The position numbers and the translations under genes are program-made. Positions 56,067 through 64,000 of a stretch of DNA of 64,000 nucleotides are shown piece after piece; position 1 is the stretch's first letter; each line of letters opens with the position of its first letter. Where the stretch lies: contig NZ_QNRK01000009.1 in assembly GCF_003315135.1 (NCBI RefSeq), forward strand, positions 128,816 to 192,815, written 5' to 3'. This DNA is from Roseiarcus fermentans (GTDB lineage Bacteria; Pseudomonadota; Alphaproteobacteria; Rhizobiales; Beijerinckiaceae). Under the pieces are notes generated by a model that ran no database searches, was not told the DNA's origin, and worked only from the letters and a program-made list of their open reading frames with translations.

Positions 56067-56986
56067 CGACCCAGGCCCCGCAGCGCGTCGCCGGGCAAGC
56101 CGCGAAGCCGTCGCGGATCGCGGTGTGGGTTCTGGCTGCGCGGACGCGCACGCTACCGCTGTCGCTCAGTCCGGTCCTGGTCGGGGCGGCGATCGCCGCG
56201 ACCGGGCCGAACCCCGTCCACTGGGTCCCGGTGCTGGTGGCGGCGCTCGCCTCGGCGCTGATCCAGATCGGCGCCAATCTCTACAACGACGCGGCCGATT
56301 CGCGGCGCGGCGCCGACGGCGCGGCCCGGGTCGGACCGCCGCGCGTCACCGCGCTCGGGCTGATCGACGGCGAGCGCGTGGCGGCGGCGGCTTTCGCCTG
56401 CTTCGGCGCGGCGGCGCTCGCCGGCCTCTATCTCGTGCTGGTCGGCGGCTGGCCGATTCTCGCCCTCGGGCTCGCGTCGCTGGTGTGCGGTTGGGGCTAT
56501 TCCGGCGGCCCGGCCCCGATCGCCTACACGCCGTACGGCGAAGTCTTCGTGCTGCTGTTCTTCGGAATCTTCGCGGTCACGGGCACGTCGTGGCTCGCCG
56601 CGCAGACCGTCGGCGCGGCGTCGCTGCTCGCCGGCGCGGCGCTCGGCCTGTTCGCGGCCGCGGTCCTTCTGGTCAACAATCACCGCGACCGGGTGGAAGA
56701 CACGCGCGCCGGGCGGCGCACGCTGGCGATCCTGATCGGGGCGGAGCGGGCGCGCTGGCTCTATGCGGCGCTGATACTGACCCCGTTCCTGCTGCTCTGG
56801 CCGATCGCGCTCGCCCTGCCGGGACAACGGGTCTGGCCGGCGCTCACCGCCCTGCCCTTCGCGCTGATCGTGATCGCGAGACTGTGGCGCGAGCCGCCCG
56901 GCCGCGGCCTCAACGCCGTGCTGGCGCTGACCGCGCAGGTCCAGTCGGTCTATGCGCTGCTGCTGGCGGTCGGCCTGTTCGCGTGA
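56063..56986 (+). CDS. UbiA-superfamily prenyltransferase, MenA-like
   Basis: A 307-residue membrane prenyltransferase with eight to nine helices. The first Asp-rich motif is in NLYNDAADSRRGAD, with RVGPPRVTALG after it, and the second motif is in NNHRDRVEDTRAGRRTLAI. These match 1,4-dihydroxy-2-naphthoate polyprenyltransferase (MenA) more than UbiA. MenA belongs to menaquinone synthesis. No other men gene is in the window, so the actual product is uncertain. It starts inside the stop of the COQ10-like gene. Confidence 0.8.
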   Translation: MTTQAPQRVAGQAAKPSRIAVWVLAARTRTLPLSLSPVLVGAAIAATGPNPVHWVPVLVAALASALIQIGANLYNDAADSRRGADGAARVGPPRVTALGLIDGERVAAAAFACFGAAALAGLYLVLVGGWPILALGLASLVCGWGYSGGPAPIAYTPYGEVFVLLFFGIFAVTGTSWLAAQTVGAASLLAGAALGLFAAAVLLVNNHRDRVEDTRAGRRTLAILIGAERARWLYAALILTPFLLLWPIALALPGQRVWPALTALPFALIVIARLWREPPGRGLNAVLALTAQVQSVYALLLAVGLFA

Positions 56987-57017
56987 GGGGCCCGGACCAC
57001 ACTCCTTCTCCGCGTCA

Positions 57018-57184
57018 GCGGGGAAGGTGGCCCGCAGGGCCGGATGGGGTGTGGAAAGCAGGTCTCTTCCCGTTCGGGTTCGCGGCGACGATCATGCAAT
57101 CCTGCTTGCGCCGGCCGCCCAACCCGAACGGCATCGAGGCCGGCGGGCCGCCCCCATCCGGCGCTGCGCGCCATCTTCCCCGGC
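57018..57184. repeat. inverted REP-like repeat pair
   Basis: A 32-nt left arm (57018-57049, containing GGGGAAGGTGGCCCGCAG and GCCGGATGGGG) and a right arm (57152-57184) are inverted and nearly identical, with about 100 nt between. It matches the gagaaggtggcccgaagggccggatgaggg-type intergenic repeat of alphaproteobacteria. It lies between the convergent MenA-like and UbiE genes. Confidence 0.8.
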
Positions 57185-57237
57185 AAAGCCAGGGAAGGGG
57201 TCCGCCCTCTCGGCGGATGAGGGCCTGCGCGTGACGG

Positions 57238-57963
57238 CTACGCTGCCGGCTTGCGTCCCGAGTGCACGGCGACGACGCCGAAGGTCAGGTCGCGCCAGCC
57301 GACGTCGGAAAACCCCGCGGCCGAGATCGTCTCGGCGAAACGCCGCTGATCGGGAAATTTTCGAATCGATTCGACCAGATAGCGGTAGGCCTCGGGGGCC
57401 CGCGCCACCGCCGCCCCCAATCTCGGGATCACGTAAAAGGAAAAGACGTCGTAGAACGGCCGCGCCCAGGCCCGGGGCCGCGAGAACTCGAGGCAGTGGA
57501 ACGAGCCGCCGGGCTTCAGCACCCGGGCGATCTCGCCCAGCGCCCGCTCGAGGCTGGTGACGTTGCGGATGCCAAACGCGATCGTCACGCAATCGACCGA
57601 GGCGTCGGCGAACGGCAGCGCCTCGGCTTCGCCCGCGACCCATTCGACATTCGCGCCGCGCCGCCGGCCGACCGCCATCATCTCGACGCTCGGGTCGCAC
57701 ACGATCGCGCGCTTGCCCGCGCCAGCGAGCGCGACCGCGACGTCGCCCGTGCCGCCGGCGAGATCGACCACGACCGCCGGCTTCGCGCGCAGGACGGAAG
57801 CGACAAAGACGCGCTTCCACCAGCGGTGCAGCGAAAACGACATCAGGTCGTTCATCACGTCGTAGCGTTCGGCGACCGCGGCGAACACCCGCCGGATTCT
57901 CGCCCGCCGCTCGTCCTGCGAGACCGTCTGGTAGCCGAAGGTTTCGTCGAGATCGCGTGTCAT
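57238..57963 (-). CDS. ubiE: ubiquinone/menaquinone methyltransferase UbiE
   Basis: A 241-residue SAM methyltransferase with the UbiE/Coq5 signatures: YDVMNDLMSFSLHRWWK, VVDLAGGTGDVAVAL (SAM loop), and IAFGIRNVTSLERAL, then YRYLVESIRKFPDQ. It methylates the quinone ring in ubiquinone and menaquinone synthesis. The start ATG 57963 replaces the open ATG at 58005 because the family begins RDLDETFGYQ. It converges with the MenA-like gene. Confidence 0.95.
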   Translation of the reverse strand: MTRDLDETFGYQTVSQDERRARIRRVFAAVAERYDVMNDLMSFSLHRWWKRVFVASVLRAKPAVVVDLAGGTGDVAVALAGAGKRAIVCDPSVEMMAVGRRRGANVEWVAGEAEALPFADASVDCVTIAFGIRNVTSLERALGEIARVLKPGGSFHCLEFSRPRAWARPFYDVFSFYVIPRLGAAVARAPEAYRYLVESIRKFPDQRRFAETISAAGFSDVGWRDLTFGVVAVHSGRKPAA

Positions 57964-58071
57964 GCCCTTGCCCCGAGTTGGTCGTGTCATGGCCGTGGCG
58001 AGCAAGAGCGGCGGCGTCTCGCAGCCGGGCGCCCGGGACGGACGCGCTCCCGCGCCGCCACGGCTCGGCCT

Positions 58072-59097
58072 TCACGCCGGCGCCGGCCGAAGCCCCCAGC
58101 GGTCGACCAACGCGAGGCATTCGGCGACCGGCGCCACGCCCTCCGTCGTCGAGACGGCGCGCATCGACGCCGCGGCGACGCCGTGCGCGAGGCGCAGGCA
58201 CTCGACGACCGGCCAGCCTTGGTGCAGCCCGTGGATCATGCCGGCCGCGAATGCGTCGCCCGCGCCGTTCACCCCGGCGATGGCGGTCGCGGGCATGGCG
58301 ACCGAACCGAGCGCGACCCGCTCGCCATCCCGTCCGCCGAGCGCGGCGCCCTCGGGAAAATGCGCCACGACCCAGCGCATGGCGCCGAGTTCGAGCGCGC
58401 GCGCGATGGCGCGGCCGACCGCCGCGACGTCGGTCGACCCGTCGTCCCGGCGGGTGGCGATCCCGGCGAGCGCGCCGATCTCGAAATCGTTGACGATGAG
58501 AAAGTCGAGATGGGCCAGGCACGGGCGGCCGAGCTCGGCGAGCCGTTCGGCCGAGGTGGTCATCAGTTCGAGGTTGGTCGCGAGCCCCGCCGCGCGGGCC
58601 TTGCGCAGCACGGCGACCCAGCCGTTGGCCTCGTCGCCCCACGCCACGTCCATCGCCGCATGGGCGCCCGGCAGGCCGAGATGGAGAAAACGCGCCTTCG
58701 AAGTCGAAAAGTCGAAATGGTCCGGGTTCATCGCGGCGGCGACGCCCGGGTGAAAGAAATGCGTGCGCCGGCCGGTGTCGCGCACGTTGATCGCGTCGAC
58801 GCTCATCGTCGCGCCCCCGGGAAGCGCCTGCAGTCGGTCGCAGGCGATCCCCAAGCCGCGGCACTCGCCGATCAGGAAGCGGCCGAGATCGTCGTCGCCG
58901 ACCACGCCCATCGCCTCGACCGGGAAGGCGGGATCGAGCCGCTTGAGGTCGACGGCCATGTTGTAGCCGGAGCCGCCGCCCTGGCGGTCGATCCGCAACA
59001 CCTCGGTGACCGTGTCCTGCTCGGGCCAGCGCGCGATCGACTTGTTGAAATCGACGCAGAACGACCCGGCCGACAGCACCCCCGCGCGCGCGCTCAT
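58072..59097 (-). CDS. PfkB-family carbohydrate kinase
   Basis: A 341-residue ribokinase-fold kinase with N-terminal GSFCVDFNKSI, the GGGSGYNMAVDLKRL substrate motif, and the catalytic GVNGAGDAFAAGMI near residue 280. It phosphorylates a sugar or related compound. It starts 7 nt from the stop of the aldolase-like gene upstream, so both act in one pathway. The substrate is unknown. Confidence 0.9.
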   Translation of the reverse strand: MSARAGVLSAGSFCVDFNKSIARWPEQDTVTEVLRIDRQGGGSGYNMAVDLKRLDPAFPVEAMGVVGDDDLGRFLIGECRGLGIACDRLQALPGGATMSVDAINVRDTGRRTHFFHPGVAAAMNPDHFDFSTSKARFLHLGLPGAHAAMDVAWGDEANGWVAVLRKARAAGLATNLELMTTSAERLAELGRPCLAHLDFLIVNDFEIGALAGIATRRDDGSTDVAAVGRAIARALELGAMRWVVAHFPEGAALGGRDGERVALGSVAMPATAIAGVNGAGDAFAAGMIHGLHQGWPVVECLRLAHGVAAASMRAVSTTEGVAPVAECLALVDRWGLRPAPA

Positions 59098-59104
59098 CTC
59101 GGAA

Positions 59105-60091
59105 TCAGCCGTGCCTGAGGACGGCTTCGGTGATCTCGCTGTCGCTGGCGTAGTCGCGCGACGGCTTCAGCCCCTTGCGCAGGAGCGCGTCGTGGTAGTC
59201 CTCGACCGCCTCGTTCGGCGTCAGCGCGCCGTCGCTGACCGCCCGCATCAGCCGCACGATGTCGAGCGGCGATTCGGCGAGGTTGATCTTGCGCCCGAAC
59301 AGGGCGACCTTGGCGCCGTATTTCTGCGCCTGATGAATGAGCTCGAAGCAGTCGCGGGTGGTCCCGGCCCCGCCGCCGAGCACGCCGACGACGAGGCTCG
59401 GATCGTAGCTGACGAGCTCGTCGAGCGCCTTCGGGCCGTTGTAGGCGATCTTGAGGAAGCGCGGCCGCTCGACCTCGGTCAGGCCCGCCAGGCAGCGCAC
59501 GATCGCGTCGTTGACGAAAGCCGGGACTGATTCCAGCTCGAGGCGGGCGTCGACATTGGGGTTGAACACTTCGAGGAAGTAGGAAAAGCCGTGCGCCGCC
59601 GCATCCTCGCGGAAGGCGCGGAACGCCTCGAGCGAGGCGACGTCGGCGTCGAGGTGGTTGGTGAAGGTGATCGAATAGAGACCGAGGTCGGTGAGCGCCT
59701 TGACGCGGGCGATCGAGGCGGTGCGGAACGGGCGGGACGGTTCATGATGGTAGGTCGCGCCGCGATGGCGCCAGACGTCGGTCGTGTCGTTGGCGCGGAT
59801 CGCCGGCTTGACCCGCGAGCCGGCGAAGGCGTTGCGCTGGACCAGCCTCTCGAGATTGCTGACGGAGGTCAGCATGATGTCGACCACGTCCTGGGCGAGC
59901 ACCTCCTCGATCGAGCCGAGGAATTCCTCGCGGGTCCTCAGACGCGGCGTCGCGCCGTCCGGCAGGCGCGCCGTCCCGACCGCATGCAGGCCCGGCCCCA
60001 TGTCGGGGTCCTTGGCGTCGGCGATGATGAAATCGGTGCGCTTGTCCTGGCCCGCGCGAATCCGCGCGAGCTTGTCTTCGAGACGTGTCAT
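59105..60091 (-). CDS. DeoC/LacD-type class I aldolase-like protein
   Basis: A 328-residue TIM-barrel protein that I recognise only at superfamily level. Strands end in motifs like FIIADAKDPDMG, SITFTNHLDADVASLEA, FLEVFNPNVDARLE, and FLKIAYNGPKALDELV, where the lysine is a plausible Schiff base. GVLGGGAGTTRDCFELI is a phosphate-binding loop. It resembles the LacD/FbaB aldolases. It is cotranscribed with the PfkB kinase (7 nt apart), as in kinase-then-aldolase sugar pathways, where the kinase makes the phosphorylated substrate. Confidence 0.75.
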   Translation of the reverse strand: MTRLEDKLARIRAGQDKRTDFIIADAKDPDMGPGLHAVGTARLPDGATPRLRTREEFLGSIEEVLAQDVVDIMLTSVSNLERLVQRNAFAGSRVKPAIRANDTTDVWRHRGATYHHEPSRPFRTASIARVKALTDLGLYSITFTNHLDADVASLEAFRAFREDAAAHGFSYFLEVFNPNVDARLELESVPAFVNDAIVRCLAGLTEVERPRFLKIAYNGPKALDELVSYDPSLVVGVLGGGAGTTRDCFELIHQAQKYGAKVALFGRKINLAESPLDIVRLMRAVSDGALTPNEAVEDYHDALLRKGLKPSRDYASDSEITEAVLRHG

Positions 60092-60222
60092 TCGGCCCTC
60101 CGCCTCGCGGCGTCACGCCGACTATAGACCCGCGGCGCGCACTGGCAACGGGGCCTGAAGCCTAGCGCGACGCCGCGCGAGGCGATAGGAACGAATATTC
60201 CCCGCCTCGACCGGAAAGCTCC

Positions 60223-60849
60223 ATGGCCGAACGCCTCCGCATCCTCCTCGTCGGCGCCTCCGGCGTGCTCGGCCGCGCCGTCGCGGCGGAACTGTCGCCC
60301 CGCCACGACATCGTGACGGCGGGATCGAAGTCCGGCGACATCCGAATCGACATCGCCGATCCCGCCAGCATCGAATCGGGGCTCGCGGCGGCGGGCGCCC
60401 TCGACGCGGTCGTCTGCTGCGCCGGGGCGGTGAATTTCGCGCCGCTGGCGGCGATCCGGCCGGCGCGCATCGCGCAGTCCTCCTATGGCCTCGGCCTCGC
60501 CGACAAGCTGATGGGTCAGGTCAATCTGGCGCTCGCGGCGCGCGACCGTCTGCGCGCCGGCGGCTCGATCACCCTGATCGCCGGCGTGCTGGCGCAGACG
60601 CCGATCGCCGCCGGCTCCTCGGCCAGCATGGTCAACGCGGCGATCGAAGCCTTCGTCATGGCGGCGGCGGTCGAGATGCCGCTCGGCCTGCGCATCAACG
60701 CGGTGAGCCCGACCGTGTTCGAGGAATCGATGGCCGATTACGGCCCGTTCTTCCGCGGCTTCGATCCGGTCCCGGTCGCCCGCGCCGCCCGCGCCTTCAG
60801 CCGCAGCGTCGAAGGCCTCGAGACCGGCAAGACGTTTCGCGTGCTCTGA
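60223..60849 (+). CDS. short-chain dehydrogenase
   Basis: A 208-residue SDR with the nucleotide motif VGASGVLGRAVA at about residues 10-21 and DAVVCCAGAVNF. The usual catalytic Tyr is not clear (AGSSASMVNAAIEAFVMAAA holds the equivalent helix), so catalysis may differ. It belongs to a family of short SDRs of unknown substrate. It stands upstream of the PAP2 gene on the same strand. Confidence 0.8.
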   Translation: MAERLRILLVGASGVLGRAVAAELSPRHDIVTAGSKSGDIRIDIADPASIESGLAAAGALDAVVCCAGAVNFAPLAAIRPARIAQSSYGLGLADKLMGQVNLALAARDRLRAGGSITLIAGVLAQTPIAAGSSASMVNAAIEAFVMAAAVEMPLGLRINAVSPTVFEESMADYGPFFRGFDPVPVARAARAFSRSVEGLETGKTFRVL

Positions 60850-60863
60850 CCACGATGAGGCCC

Positions 60864-60991
60864 GTAACTGCAAAGATGGGCGCCTGCTCCAGCGCCGTCA
60901 TCGCGAGGAGCGAAGCGACGCGGCGATCCAGGGGCCGCGACAGTCGCCCCGCGGCCCCCGGATTGCTTCGCCTCCGGCTCGCAACGACGGC
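60864..60991 (+). repeat. palindromic interspersed element, copy 5 (diverged)
   Basis: It begins GTAACTGCAAAG (an eroded CTCCCAA end), then CCGTCATCGCGAGGAGCGAAG, GGCGATCCAGG, and on the right GCTTCGCCTCCGGCTCGCAACGACGG. It fits a shortened copy of the same family, between the SDR and PAP2 genes. Confidence 0.65.
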
Positions 60992-61018
60992 GTTCCTCGA
61001 CGCCATCCCGGCAGAACC

Positions 61019-61765
61019 ATGAAGCCCTTTTTCGTCTATGTCGGGCTCGCGGCGCTGACGCTCGTCGTGTTCGCGCTCCGGCCCGATCTCGACCTCGCCG
61101 TTTCGCATGTCTTCTACGACCACGGCGGCTTCCTCGGCCGGGCCGCGCCCGAGCAGCTGGCGCGCAAGATTCTGGGGGATGCGTGGGCCGTGGTCCTCCT
61201 GCTTTACGCCGCGCTGTGGCTGATGAAGCGCCTCGGCCGCTGGCGGGGCTGGGCGCCGACCGGGCGGGCGATGATCTTTCTCCTCGCAACGATCGCGATC
61301 GGGCCGGGCCTCGTCGTCAACCTGAGCCTCAAGGACCACTGGCACCGGCCGCGGCCGGTCAACACCCAGGACTTCAACGGGACGGCCGAGTTCAAGCCCT
61401 GGTACGAATCGGATGGCGCGTGCCGGAAGAACTGCTCGTTCGTCTCGGGCGAGGCCTCGACCGGCTTCTGGATGGTCGCCCCGGCCATGGCGCTGCCGCC
61501 GCCGGCGCGAGGCCCCGCTATCGTCGCCGCCTTCGTCTTCGGGGTCGCGACGAGCCTCTTGCGCCTGGCGTTCGGCGGACATTACCTCAGCGACGTGCTG
61601 CTCGGCGGCCTCGTCACCCTGATCGTGATCGAACTCGCGCGCATGCTGATCTGGCCGCGCGGACGCAACCCGGCCGGGCCCGAGCCCGCAGCGCCCCGCG
61701 GCGGCGGGACGGCGGCCGAGCTGGTGGGGGCGGCGCTCGCGGCGCGGAAGGCCGAAGGGACCTAG
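61019..61765 (+). CDS. PAP2-family lipid phosphatase
   Basis: A 248-residue membrane phosphatase with six helices. The phosphatase motifs are KDHWHRPRP (KX6RP), CSFVSGEAS in place of PSGH, and RLAFGGHYLSDVLLGG (SRX5HX3D). It is of the LpxE/PgpB type, which removes phosphate from lipid A, PG phosphate or undecaprenyl diphosphate. It ends at the TAG 61763-61765, whose CTAG palindrome is also the end of the facing pseudogene. Confidence 0.88.
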   Translation: MKPFFVYVGLAALTLVVFALRPDLDLAVSHVFYDHGGFLGRAAPEQLARKILGDAWAVVLLLYAALWLMKRLGRWRGWAPTGRAMIFLLATIAIGPGLVVNLSLKDHWHRPRPVNTQDFNGTAEFKPWYESDGACRKNCSFVSGEASTGFWMVAPAMALPPPARGPAIVAAFVFGVATSLLRLAFGGHYLSDVLLGGLVTLIVIELARMLIWPRGRNPAGPEPAAPRGGGTAAELVGAALAARKAEGT

Positions 61766-61997
61766 CCGACCTTCTCCGCGAGCCAGACCTTGATCAGCGA
61801 CGGATAGGGCGCGTCCCGCTTATGGGCTCACCGGAAGGCGTGAGCCAGATCGCCGTCGTGCTCGGCCGGAGATTGGGGAGGCGAACGGACTCGGCTATGC
61901 TCCAGTCGAGGTCGGCCGTCGACTCCTCACGCTCCCAGTGCGCGCGCTCCTCGGCTTCCGTCGCGAGCGCGGGAACGGACTTACGCGTCTTGGTCAT
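61762..61997 (-). pseudogene. decayed CopG-family antitoxin
   Basis: The start is well preserved: EEERAHWE-like EAEERAHWEREESTADLDWS, then ESVRLPNLRPSTTAI of the CopG/BrnA-type antitoxin. It then leaves the frame. The C-terminus is found in another frame, KRDAPYPSLIKVWLAEKVG and a stop at 61762. Between them only about 26 nt remain where roughly 51 are expected, so a deletion of about 25 nt has removed the middle helix and shifted the frame. No toxin gene is adjacent. Confidence 0.75.
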
Positions 61998-62107
61998 GAG
62001 CGACCCCTTCCGTCGCGGCGGCCACGGCGCGCCGACTGCCGGTTGCGCCTGCTGCGCGCAGGACTATAACTCCGCCCGATTCTCTCGTCGACGGAACCTC
62101 GACCCCG

Positions 62108-63343
62108 ATGGCCAAGCCCAAGATCAAGCGCGTCGTCCTCGCCTATTCGGGGGGGCTCGACACCTCGATCATCCTCAAGTGGCTCGCTGAAACCTACGGC
62201 GCGGAGGTGGTGACGTTCACCGCCGACCTCGGCCAGGGCGAGGAGCTCGAGCCCGCGCGGGCGAAGGCCGAGATGCTCGGCATCAAGCCGGCGCACATCT
62301 TCATCGAGGACCTGCGCGAGGAATTTGTGCGCGACTTCGTGTTTCCGATGTTCCGCGCCAACGCCCAGTACGAGGGCCTGTATCTGCTCGGCACCTCGAT
62401 CGCCCGACCGCTGATCGCCAAGCGCCTGGTCGAGATCGCCCGCCAGGTCGGCGCCGACGCCATCGCCCACGGGTCGACCGGCAAGGGCAACGACCAGGTG
62501 CGTTTCGAGCTCTCGGCCTATGCGCTCGAACCCGACATCAAGATCATCGCGCCCTGGCGCGAGTGGGATTTCGCCTCGCGCACCGCGCTGATCGAATACG
62601 CCGAAAAGCACCAGATCCCCGTCCCCAAGGACAAGCGCGGCGAGGCGCCGTTCTCGACGGACGCCAACCTGCTGCACACCTCGTCCGAGGGCAAGGTGCT
62701 GGAGGATCCGGCCGAGGAGACGCCCGGTTACGTCTATTCCCGCACCATCGACCCGGAATCCGCGCCCGACAAGGCGACCGTGATCGAGATCGGCTTCGAG
62801 AAGGGCGATCCGGTCAGCATCAACGGCGAGGCCATGAGCCCGGCGACGCTGCTCGCCGCGCTCAACGCCTACGGCCGCGACAACGGCATCGGCCGGCTCG
62901 ATCTGGTCGAGAACCGCTTCGTCGGCATGAAGTCGCGCGGCATGTACGAGACGCCCGGCGGCGCGATCCTGCTCGTCGCCCACCGCGCCATCGAATCGAT
63001 CACGCTCGACCGCGGCGCGGCGCATCTCAAGGACGAGCTGATGCCGAAATACGCCGAGCTGATCTACAACGGCTTCTGGTTCGCCCCGGAGCGCGAACTG
63101 CTCCAGGGGCTGATCGACAAGAGCCAGGACCTGGTGACCGGCCGGGTGCGGCTGAAGCTCTATAAGGGCGGCGCCTATGTCGTCGGCCGCGACAGCCCCC
63201 ACTCGCTCTACGACCAGGACCTCGTCACCTTCGAGGAAGGGGCGGTCGCCTACGACCACAACGACGCGTCCGGCTTCATCAAGCTCAACGCGCTGCGGCT
63301 GCGGACGCTGGCCAAGCGGAAGAAGCGGGAAGCCAAGGGCTGA
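62108..63343 (+). CDS. argG: argininosuccinate synthase
   Basis: A 411-residue type I argininosuccinate synthase with the ATP-binding [13 protein letters not shown] near residues 13-25, [15 protein letters not shown], and [15 protein letters not shown]. It joins citrulline and aspartate in arginine synthesis. It ends at a TGA at 63341-63343. The length and C-terminus are complete. No other arg gene is in the window. Confidence 0.97.
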   Translation: MAKPKIKRVVLAYSGGLDTSIILKWLAETYGAEVVTFTADLGQGEELEPARAKAEMLGIKPAHIFIEDLREEFVRDFVFPMFRANAQYEGLYLLGTSIARPLIAKRLVEIARQVGADAIAHGSTGKGNDQVRFELSAYALEPDIKIIAPWREWDFASRTALIEYAEKHQIPVPKDKRGEAPFSTDANLLHTSSEGKVLEDPAEETPGYVYSRTIDPESAPDKATVIEIGFEKGDPVSINGEAMSPATLLAALNAYGRDNGIGRLDLVENRFVGMKSRGMYETPGGAILLVAHRAIESITLDRGAAHLKDELMPKYAELIYNGFWFAPERELLQGLIDKSQDLVTGRVRLKLYKGGAYVVGRDSPHSLYDQDLVTFEEGAVAYDHNDASGFIKLNALRLRTLAKRKKREAKG

Positions 63344-63726
63344 CGGCCCGGTCCCGAATTCAGGAGTAAGGCGGGGGGGACGCGCCCCGGATCCTCAACC
63401 CCGCGCGGGCTGCGGCGCGGCGCCGCCAGCCGCGACCGCGACGCGGCCTCGGCCTCGCGCAATTGCGCCGCGGTGAAGACGGACTTCTGCAGGCGCGGGT
63501 CGCCCATGCCGATCTCGATCTCGACCATCCCGTCACGACGGACACGCGAGCACACGGCAAGCGTCAGGCCCTGAAAAACGAACTGGAGGTGGGCGATCTC
63601 CAGACCCTTGGCCGCCAGCGCGATCTCGCGGTAGGCCGCGAGCCCGGCGTCCCGGAGACGGGCGCCGAGCGCCAGCCTGGCGTCATGGGTGGCGACGACG
63701 AGAAGGGGAGCTTGAATCCGGATCAT
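63250..63726 (-). CDS. hypothetical protein overlapping the argG end
   Basis: A 158-residue frame. The first 95 residues look protein-like ([38 protein letters not shown], then [13 protein letters not shown]), and the rest is Arg/Ser-rich and lies over the argG 3' end (94-nt overlap). It may be a real gene whose natural stop has been lost, or a shadow. I do not recognise a family. Confidence 0.4.
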   Translation of the reverse strand: MIRIQAPLLVVATHDARLALGARLRDAGLAAYREIALAAKGLEIAHLQFVFQGLTLAVCSRVRRDGMVEIEIGMGDPRLQKSVFTAAQLREAEAASRSRLAAPRRSPRGVEDPGRVPPALLLNSGPGRQPLASRFFRLASVRSRSALSLMKPDASLWS

Positions 63727-63870
63727 CTGAACCTCTTTCCAGTGTCAATCGTCCCGCTTCGGACAGAGTCCGGGCGGGAGCGATATCGACACGGTTCGAA
63801 AACGTTCAGAGGTCGGGAGCCCTCACGGCCCCCTACGGGAGACCTGCCAAGGATTGGAAGACCTTCTTCT

Positions 63871-63917
63871 GTAACTCCCAATCCCGTCATTGCGAGGAGC
63901 GCAGCGACGAAGACTGT
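63871..63917 (+). repeat. palindromic interspersed element, copy 6 (left end only)
   Basis: GTAACTCCCAATCCCGTCATTGCGAGGAGCGCAGCGACGAAG is identical to the left end of copy 1 apart from small changes. The right half is not recognisable before the window ends, so it is a truncated copy or continues in altered form. Confidence 0.7.
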
Positions 63918-64000
63918 ATGTCCTTGCGGAGGCGGGGCGGCCCGTCCTCGATGCGCCTTGCGAGGGTTGCTCGGATAGGCCGGGTAGAGCCTCACGCGAG

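Overview
The window is GC-rich, densely coded bacterial chromosome. It most resembles an alphaproteobacterium of the Hyphomicrobiales (Rhizobiales), perhaps near Beijerinckiaceae or Methylocystaceae. The placement rests on a GcrA-family regulator, a one-step phosphatidylcholine synthase, an alphaproteobacterial-type propionyl-CoA carboxylase alpha chain, and dispersed 'GTCATTGCGAGGAGC' palindromic repeats. Family-level placement is inference. There is no integrase, transposase, phage gene, CRISPR array or rRNA operon.

Layout. 0.1-6.5 kb: PIMT-like methyltransferase, tRNA-Cys, phosphatidylcholine synthase, a UbiH-type monooxygenase, oleate hydratase with an unknown partner gene, and riboflavin synthase. 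6.7-13.7 kb: small and enzymatic genes, a divergent tautomerase/LysR pair, an acyl-CoA synthetase, Der GTPase and its TPR-like membrane neighbour. 14.0-23.5 kb: a redox/iron block with a di-haem peroxidase, bacterioferritin, three Tat-exported high-potential iron-sulfur proteins (HiPIPs), a two-component system, a cytochrome b561/PepSY pair, an outer-membrane cytochrome-porin resembling Cyc2, and a VIT-type metal transporter. 23.7-28.9 kb: RidA and PccA (coupled), a small conserved gene, and an MFS transporter coupled to gluconokinase. 28.9-30.3 kb: a gene-poor, repeat-rich stretch. 30.3-40.0 kb: AzlCD, two EamA transporters, an ArsR/SRPBCC operon, a lipid-type phosphatase/glycosyltransferase pair, SDRs and a cupin regulator. 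40.0-41.3 kb: a second repeat-rich stretch. 41.3-64.0 kb: a PAS-XRE-AraC fusion regulator, ChrA, GcrA, transaldolase, two tandem PEP-CTERM proteins, MarC, MFS, a quinone-related trio (COQ10-like, MenA-like, UbiE), a kinase/aldolase pair, a PAP2 phosphatase, a decayed antitoxin and argG.

The most interesting part is 14.0-23.5 kb. A fused cytochrome-porin could pass electrons across the outer membrane to three small periplasmic HiPIPs. A perfect FNR/FixK-type palindrome lies in front of the first HiPIP, and iron storage (Bfr) and iron transport (VIT) genes are adjacent. This is a plausible extracellular electron uptake or iron oxidation module, but its substrate cannot be read from sequence alone. 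Secondary points are the three-part regulator at 41.3 kb, a family of about 240-bp palindromic repeats with six recognisable copies, and three PEP-CTERM-type proteins.
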